Source of the DNA: Clostridium sp. OF09-36
GTDB taxonomy: Bacteria > Bacillota > Clostridia > Lachnospirales > Lachnospiraceae
DNA length: 62,867 bases
Direction: 5' to 3'
Assembly (NCBI RefSeq): GCF_003481985.1
Contig: NZ_QUMD01000018.1
Location: 1-62,867, forward strand
Position 1 is the first letter of the stretch; every line of letters starts with the position of its first letter. Below the pieces are notes generated by a model. The model worked only from the letters and a program-made list of their open reading frames with translations. It was not told the origin of the DNA and searched no databases. Made by a program: the position numbers and the translations under genes. This document shows, piece by piece, positions 58,501-62,867 of this stretch.

Positions 58501-58547
58501 AAAGGATAAAAGGAACGGAATTTCTCTGTTCTTTTTATCCTTTTTTT
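58501..58547 (+). terminator. Terminator after codY
   Basis: AAAGGATAAAAGGAAC (58501-58516) pairs with GTTCTTTTTATCCTTT (58528-58543), with one wobble, and ends in a T-run. Confidence 0.9.
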
Positions 58548-58559
58548 GCGAAAAAGTCC

Positions 58560-58588
58560 TTGTCAAACCATGGCAGTTATGATATCAT
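58560..58588 (+). promoter_or_regulatory. Promoter of the rpsB-tsf unit
   Basis: TTGTCA (58560-58565) and TATCAT (58583-58588) are separated by 17 bases, leaving a leader of about 100 bases before rpsB. Autogenous control by S2 through the leader is usual in bacteria; I did not identify the structure. Confidence 0.6.
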
Positions 58589-58697
58589 AGTGGGGCTGAC
58601 AAAAAACACGTCTGCTGATTCTGACGGTGGTGCCGTATGGTCCCGGAGGAAGCACAAGACGCAGGCGGAAGTAAAAAACCAAATGGAGGAAACAAAC

Positions 58698-59435
58698 ATG
58701 AGCGTTATTTCTATGAAGCAGCTGTTAGAAGCTGGTGTTCATTTCGGACATCAGACCAGAAGATGGAACCCGAAAATGGCTCCGTACATCTACACCGAGC
58801 GTAACGGTATCTACATCATCGACTTACAGAAGTCTGTAGGCAAGGTAGACGAGGCTTACAACGCAGTATCCGAGATCGCTGCAAACGGCGGCACCATCCT
58901 TTTCGTTGGTACCAAAAAGCAGGCTCAGGACGCTATCAAGACTGAGGCAGAGCGTTGCGGAATGTTCTATGTAAACGAGAGATGGTTAGGCGGTATGCTG
59001 ACCAACTTCAAGACCATCCAGAGCCGTATCGCAAGACTGAAAGCAATCGAGACCATGGCTGAGGACGGTACTTTCGATGTACTGCCGAAGAAGGAAGTTA
59101 TCGAGATCAAGAAAGAGTGGGAGAAGCTGGAGAAGAACCTTGGCGGTATCAAAGAGATGAAGAAACTGCCAGACGCTATCTTCATCGTAGATCCGAAGAA
59201 GGAGAGAATCTGCGTACAGGAGGCTCATACTCTGGGTATTCCGTTAATCGGTATCGCTGATACCAACTGTGATCCGGAAGAGCTTGACTACGTAATCCCG
59301 GGTAACGACGATGCAATCAGAGCCGTTAAATTAATCGTGGCTAAGATGGCAGATGCAGTAATCGAGGCAAACCAGGGTGAGGCTCAGGCTGACTTTGCTG
59401 AGGCATTCGAGGCAGAGGAAACTACCGAGGCTTAA
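58698..59435 (+). CDS. rpsB: Small ribosomal subunit protein uS2
   Basis: 245 residues. MSVISMKQLLEAGVHFGHQTRRWNPKM is the standard start; RWLGGMLTNFKTIQSRI, PDAIFIVDPKKER and GIPLIGIADTNCDP are family hallmarks. The acidic tail after residue 225 is unstructured. The ATG is set by GGAGG. tsf follows after a hairpin and a shared repeat, as usual for this pair. Confidence 0.98.
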   Translation: MSVISMKQLLEAGVHFGHQTRRWNPKMAPYIYTERNGIYIIDLQKSVGKVDEAYNAVSEIAANGGTILFVGTKKQAQDAIKTEAERCGMFYVNERWLGGMLTNFKTIQSRIARLKAIETMAEDGTFDVLPKKEVIEIKKEWEKLEKNLGGIKEMKKLPDAIFIVDPKKERICVQEAHTLGIPLIGIADTNCDPEELDYVIPGNDDAIRAVKLIVAKMADAVIEANQGEAQADFAEAFEAEETTEA

Positions 59436-59450
59436 TCGAGAAATAAGGTG

Positions 59451-59487
59451 CTTCGACCTGCAGGATATGCAGGCCGGAGCATTTTAA
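59451..59487 (+). terminator. Hairpin/attenuator between rpsB and tsf
   Basis: TGCTTCGACCTGCA and TGCAGGCCGGAGCA (about 59451-59482) pair with two mismatches and are followed by TTTT. It may reduce read-through from rpsB into tsf. Confidence 0.65.
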
Positions 59488-59488
59488 G

Positions 59489-59529
59489 TTTCATGGGAAA
59501 TTCGTCCTGTGAAAGAAGACGCTCCGCTG
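59489..59529 (+). repeat. Short noncoding repeat, copy B (tsf leader)
   Basis: TTTCATGGGA and TCCTGTGAAA form a small hairpin (59489-59514), followed by GACGCTCCGCTG. It aligns with the segment before comM at 52502-52545. It may be a dispersed repeat of the genome. Confidence 0.5.
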
Positions 59530-59606
59530 AATGCGCATTTGGCGCAAAGGCACATTTTCGCGTTACGAAACAAAATTTTTAAAATATAAAATGGAGGGAA
59601 TTAACA

Positions 59607-60545
59607 ATGGCAGTTACTGCAGCAATGGTAAAAGAGTTAAGAGAAATGACCGGTGCAGGTATGATGGATTGCAAGAAAGCACTTGCAGCTACCGACGGTG
59701 ATATGGACAAGGCAGTAGAGTTCTTAAGAGAGAAAGGACTTGCTGGCGCAGAGAAGAAGGCTGGCCGTATCGCAGCAGAGGGTATCGTAGCAACCGCTAT
59801 GACCGACGACGAGAAGAAGGCAGTTGTTGTTGAGGTTAACGCTGAGACCGACTTCGTTGCAAAGAATGCAAAATTCCAGGCTTACGTTGCACAGGTTGCA
59901 GCACAGGCTCTGACCACTACCGCAGCAGACATGGATACCTTCATGGCTGAGAAGTGGGCAGCAGACGAGACCCTGACCGTAAAAGAGGCTCTGTCTTCCC
60001 AGATCTCCATCATCGGTGAGAACATGAACATCCGTCGTTTCAAACAGGTTGTAGAGGAGAACGGTGTTGTTGTATCCTACATCCATGCTGGCGGCAGAAT
60101 CGGCGTTTTAGTTGACGTTGAGACCGATGTTGTTAACGATGCTGTAAAAGAGATGGGCAAGAACATCGCTATGCAGATCGCAGCTCTGAATCCGAAGTAC
60201 ACCAGCCGTGACGAGGTTAGCGCTGAGTTCATCGAGCACGAGAAAGGCATCCTGATGGCTCAGATCCAGAACGATCCGAAGGAAGCTTCCAAGCCGGAGA
60301 AAGTAATCCAGGGCATGATCCAGGGTCGTATCAACAAAGAGATGAAAGAGATCTGCCTGTTAGACCAGACCTACGTAAAGGCAGAGGATGGCAAGCAGTC
60401 CGTAGCTCAGTACGTTGCTCAGGTAGCAAAAGAGAACGGCGCTAAGATCACTGTTAAGGGCTTCGTTCGTTTCGAGACCGGTGAGGGCCTTGAGAAGAAA
60501 GAGGAGAACTTTGCAGAGGAAGTTGCAAAGCAGATGGGTAACTAA
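59607..60545 (+). CDS. tsf: Elongation factor Ts
   Basis: 312 residues. Recycles EF-Tu by releasing GDP. TAAMVKELREMTGAGMMDCKKAL is the N-terminal UBA-type domain, and VEVNAETDFVAKN is the EF-Tu contact site. The dimerisation domain is long, as in Gram-positive bacteria. GGAGGG sits 8-9 bases before the ATG. Terminator downstream. Confidence 0.98.
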   Translation: MAVTAAMVKELREMTGAGMMDCKKALAATDGDMDKAVEFLREKGLAGAEKKAGRIAAEGIVATAMTDDEKKAVVVEVNAETDFVAKNAKFQAYVAQVAAQALTTTAADMDTFMAEKWAADETLTVKEALSSQISIIGENMNIRRFKQVVEENGVVVSYIHAGGRIGVLVDVETDVVNDAVKEMGKNIAMQIAALNPKYTSRDEVSAEFIEHEKGILMAQIQNDPKEASKPEKVIQGMIQGRINKEMKEICLLDQTYVKAEDGKQSVAQYVAQVAKENGAKITVKGFVRFETGEGLEKKEENFAEEVAKQMGN

Positions 60546-60611
60546 TGCGAATTTCGCATTTGATCCGCTTCTAAAATTGACATCTTAGTACAATTTAATA
60601 GAAGACGATAT

Positions 60612-60654
60612 AAGTCCGGGAATCCAGCGTTTATGCGGGTTTCCGGACTTTTTC
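60612..60654 (+). terminator. Terminator after tsf
   Basis: AAGTCCGGGAATCC (60612-60625) pairs with GGGTTTCCGGACTT (about 60637-60650) and leads into TTTTTCTTT. Confidence 0.88.
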
Positions 60655-60722
60655 TTTGCGTTTTTATTGTGGCAGATGTTATAGAGTAGATAGTATAAGT
60701 CGTTACCAGATTTTGCACACTC

Positions 60723-60772
60723 GTATACAAATTTGTACACTAAAATAGGTGTACAAAAATAGATTTGTACAC
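60723..60772. promoter_or_regulatory. Tandem GTACAC palindromes, candidate operator
   Basis: GTATACAAA (60723-60731) joins TTTGTACAC (60732-60740) as a near-perfect 18-bp palindrome; GTGTACAAA (60749-60757) and TTTGTACAC (60764-60772) form a second with a 6-base spacer. Four half-sites in 50 bases suggest cooperative binding of a dimeric repressor. The only open sequence downstream is the broken TIGR02452 gene. Confidence 0.5.
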
Positions 60773-60866
60773 ATCGAAAAATGGCTTAAATATGCGGTTT
60801 GTAAGAGTTGGCGTTGATACAAAAATGCTTGCTTGTGTGTGAAATTTGTATAGTAAAGGATAACAG

Positions 60867-60900
60867 AAGCCGCCAGCGGAAGAGATGCTGACGGCTTTCC
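60867..60900 (+). terminator. Hairpin before the TIGR02452 remnant
   Basis: AAGCCGCCAGC (60867-60877) pairs with GCTGACGGCTT (60887-60897) with one mismatch; TTCC follows. The 60546-60994 gap otherwise contains only the tsf terminator and the GTACAC palindromes. Confidence 0.55.
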
Positions 60901-60994
60901 TATATAATAAAGATACATCCAACCAATTCCACAAAATCACATTTCCTATCTTTACGATCCCTGCTATTCTATATACAAGATACAAAACAAGGAC

Positions 60995-61516
60995 GTGATA
61001 CTTAATGAAACCAGGCGATATAGCATGCTGCGGAATGGAGAGGTGAATACAACCTATAATGATGATGCGATCTACACACCAGATGTTGTGTTTTTTAAGG
61101 ATGATCACCGAATGCAGATGCTCCCGGAAAGTCAGCGAATGAGTTTGGATGTAATTACGATTGCAGCCCCAAATCTCCGCCCGAATCCAAACAACAAGTG
61201 GAACCCGGAGCCATCCAAGGCAATTGCGGTTAAGCCGATGGAACTACTTGCAATCCATAAAAAACGTGCATAGCGTCTTTTTTCCATAGCAAAGGAGAAT
61301 GCTGCAGAGGTGCTGATACTCGGAACTTTTGGATGCGGGGCATTCCAGAATCCGCCGGAGGTTGTGGCACGAGCTTATAAGGAAGTACTGGCAGAGTTTG
61401 AATATGATTTTGATACCGTGGAATTTGCCGTGTACTGTCCGAAGCGGGAGCAAACAGTAAATCCGAGTGGAAACAATTATGCGGTGTTTAAGCGGGTACT
61501 TGGAAACAGAAAATAG
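60995..61516 (+). pseudogene. Broken TIGR02452-family (PARG-like) gene
   Basis: The frame shows the second half of the family: YNDDAIYTPDVVFFKDD, DVITIAAPNLRPNP, ELLAIHKKRA, then, after an in-frame TAG at 61271-61273, RLFSIAKENAAEVLILGTFGCGAFQNPPEVVARAY, TVEFAVYC and NYAVFKRVL, ending at 61516. Frame is kept across the stop. The N-terminal half, including the GGG substrate loop expected of microbial poly(ADP-ribose) glycohydrolase-like proteins, is missing. So it is a truncated gene with one nonsense codon. Confidence 0.82.
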
Positions 61517-61598
61517 ATAGGTGAGAAAAGAAAGAAAAATAATGTTTGGTTTTGTCCCAGATTTTCTCTGAATTTTCTATGAGACAGCACGTATGTGT

Positions 61599-61746
61599 GG
61601 TAGAATAGAAACAGAAAATCCCCCTTGCTGTATGTGTATGGCTGCAAAGCTACAAGGGTGGACAGATGGCGTAACCTGCAACCATGCGCGGGCGATTGCA
61701 AAGCGGGGATCATTCCCCGCCGCCATACGAATAAGGTAGAATAGAA
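61599..61746 (+). other. 12-bp direct repeats bracketing a structured segment
   Basis: GGTAGAATAGAA occurs at 61599-61610 and 61735-61746. Between them CCCTTG/CAAGGG (61622-61627, 61653-61658) and ATGGCG/CGCCAT (61666-61671, 61721-61726) with an inner GCGGGG/CCCCGC (61703-61708, 61715-61720) form two stems. It could be a small inserted element with duplicated target, or two copies of a promoter-like TAGAAT around a structured leader. No gene lies here. Confidence 0.45.
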
Positions 61747-61778
61747 GCTGTAAATCGGAAGTTACAGGAGGAGAGTTT

Positions 61779-62168
61779 ATGAATATGATGTTTGATTTAT
61801 TTGATTTGATTTTTCCAGTTATGTTTTTACTGATATTGGGGATGATCCTATTTACCTTCATAAGTGGAATAAGAACTTGGAATAAAAATAATAATTCTCC
61901 CCGTTTAACGGTGGAAGCCAGGGTGGCTGCCAAGCGACAGAATACGACACATCACAACGAGCCGGTTGGAGGAGACACTTCAGGAACTCACGGGTATCAT
62001 ACTACCACCAGCACCTCTTATTATGTTACTTTTGAGGTGGAAAGCGGTGATCGGATGGAATTTTCTGTATATGGAAAAGAGTATGGAATGCTGGCAGAAG
62101 GAGACGAAGGAAAGCTGACATTCCAGGGAAGTCGTTATCTGGGATTCGAGAGGGCTATTGAAAAATAG
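61779..62168 (+). CDS. DUF2500-family protein
   Basis: 129 residues. One membrane helix (about 8-28), then SPRLTVEARVAAKRQ and the STSYYVTFEVESGDRMEFSVYGKEYGMLAEGDEGKLTFQGSRYLGFER core, the DUF2500 signature, found in many Clostridia. The histidine-rich loop HHNEPVGGDTSGTHGYHTT is variable. GGAGGAGAG lies 6-8 bases before the ATG. Function unknown; the beta-rich domain may face outside or inside. Confidence 0.9.
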   Translation: MNMMFDLFDLIFPVMFLLILGMILFTFISGIRTWNKNNNSPRLTVEARVAAKRQNTTHHNEPVGGDTSGTHGYHTTTSTSYYVTFEVESGDRMEFSVYGKEYGMLAEGDEGKLTFQGSRYLGFERAIEK

Positions 62169-62229
62169 AAGTAGAATTTCAAGTTTGTAGAATTAAGAAA
62201 ATCGGAACTTGACAAGGAGTTTTGATAGC

Positions 62230-62754
62230 GTGAAAAAAATATTTCTTAAAATTGTGATAGGGGTTGTTCTTGTTTGTATTTTATTTGTTTGTTTTCTTTA
62301 TACGAACAATGAGATCGGCGTGACTTCATCTAAACTGGAGACAGATATTCGTTCGTCGCAGAAGATTAAGGATGATTGGACGGTCGATGGAAGCGTTTCC
62401 AGCACGATGGCTGCATATATTTCTTACCCTCAGGATTTGAGTGACCATTCTTTTTCCGTCTATCTCAACCGCCCTGGTCTTTCCTTTGGATACTTTTTCC
62501 GTGGGGGTGGAAACCTTTCGGGGGTTCAAAGAGGAATTGCCGAGTACACCGTAGAAGGATATAATGAGCGAGCATTTATTTCTATGAATCAGCAACAGGT
62601 AACACAGCTTGAAATAGATGACGGCAACACAATTCATGTGCTTGACATTGACAGCAATAAACCTTTTGCGATTGTTTTGCCTATAAATGCGGGAACCATT
62701 ACATTCTATGATGTGAATGGCAATACTGTGGAATACTGGAACAATTCTCTTTGA
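62230..62754 (+). CDS. Membrane-anchored protein of unknown function
   Basis: 174 residues from the GTG at 62230, 11 bases after AAGGAG. One membrane segment or signal (about 4-25, IVIGVVLVCILFVCFLY) is followed by a soluble part rich in beta strands and polar residues (SVYLNRPGLSFGYFFRGGG, VLPINAGTITFYDVNG). No recognised family. It follows the DUF2500 gene by 61 bases and ends 12 bases before a group II intron, so the intron may sit in its terminator region. Confidence 0.75.
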   Translation: MKKIFLKIVIGVVLVCILFVCFLYTNNEIGVTSSKLETDIRSSQKIKDDWTVDGSVSSTMAAYISYPQDLSDHSFSVYLNRPGLSFGYFFRGGGNLSGVQRGIAEYTVEGYNERAFISMNQQQVTQLEIDDGNTIHVLDIDSNKPFAIVLPINAGTITFYDVNGNTVEYWNNSL

Positions 62755-62766
62755 CAACTTCCAGTT

Positions 62767-62867
62767 GTGCGCCCAGCTAAGGGTGTGTAGTCAAGCCGGT
62801 GGGAATCCGGTTTATCCAAGGTTTAGCCAACCAGATAATAGCGAGTCTTGGGATGATGTCGGTAACG
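62767..62867 (+). mobile_element. 5' end of a group II intron (truncated by the window edge)
   Basis: GTGCGCCCAGCTAAGGGTGT at 62767-62786 is the conserved 5' end of bacterial group II introns (GUGCG...), followed by AGCCGG/CCGGTT pairing and domain I-like sequence to the edge. Only about 100 bases are seen, so the reverse transcriptase is outside. The intron starts 12 bases after the stop of the preceding gene. Confidence 0.85.

Noticed and set aside
58560..58697. N-terminal extension of rpsB from an upstream TTG
   Set aside because: The added residues do not belong to uS2; the ATG at 58698 has a good RBS and the usual MSVISMKQLL start, and the promoter lies in the extension.
61014..61516. 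Two separate small genes at the TIGR02452 locus
   Set aside because: Both pieces are in one frame, separated only by a TAG, and match consecutive parts of one family.

Overview
The window looks like chromosome from a Lachnospiraceae-type member of the Clostridia. The evidence is a Gram-positive gene order (comM-dprA-topA-codY-rpsB-tsf; miaB-mutS-mutL-miaA; mreC-mreD-PBP2-minCDE-rodA-mgsA), CodY, SepF, many GTG/TTG starts behind strong AGGAGG sites, and a citrate lyase operon. I do not name a genus.

Layout. (1) 1-12.3 kb is an AT-rich accessory stretch. It holds a cardiolipin synthase, a two-component system with an FUSC-like membrane protein, a LysR regulator, a MarR-controlled pair of radical SAM proteins, a cupin divergent from an HxlR regulator, a LOG-family enzyme and a GNAT acetyltransferase. 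Between these lie pieces of genes: a flavodoxin-like tail, the C-terminal half of an aldo/keto reductase, the first 31 residues of a UvrA-like ATPase and the end of an alpha/beta hydrolase. It reads as an island shaped by repeated deletion. (2) 12.3-46.8 kb is a higher-GC, tightly packed housekeeping block: two flavoproteins, proline biosynthesis (proB, proA), tRNA modification and mismatch repair (miaB, mutS, mutL, miaA), radC, the cell shape and division genes, a D,D-carboxypeptidase lipoprotein, sepF, aroB, lspA, an rluD-type synthase and an SH3/NlpC-P60 wall hydrolase. (3) 46.8-52.4 kb is a citrate module: a LysR regulator divergent from citD-citE-citF and a CitMHS-type transporter. (4) 52.4-60.6 kb carries comM, dprA, topA, codY, rpsB and tsf. 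(5) 60.6-62.9 kb is AT-rich again, with a broken TIGR02452 gene, a DUF2500 protein, a membrane protein of unknown function and the 5' end of a group II intron cut by the window edge.

Many conserved genes are interrupted by one missing base: cls, the histidine kinase, yhiN, a COG2509 gene, proA (twice), mutS, mutL (twice), miaA, mreC, minE, mgsA, dacF, citE and the citrate transporter. In most of them, restoring one C to a CC (or one G to a GG) recovers the family sequence. I read these as consensus errors in the assembly, not gene decay, and annotate each gene over its full span. The fragments in the AT-rich ends are different: whole domains are missing there, so they are genuine remnants.

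The most interesting unit is the MarR plus two radical SAM genes at 7.7-9.8 kb. The genes overlap, a perfect 19-bp inverted repeat lies over the promoter, and the system resembles the so-called radical SAM mobile pair, whose chemistry is unknown to me. Other items worth a second look are a long hairpin RNA candidate after the citrate transporter, a short noncoding repeat shared by the comM and tsf leaders, tandem GTACAC palindromes at 60.7 kb and a 12-bp direct repeat bracketing a structured segment at 61.6 kb.
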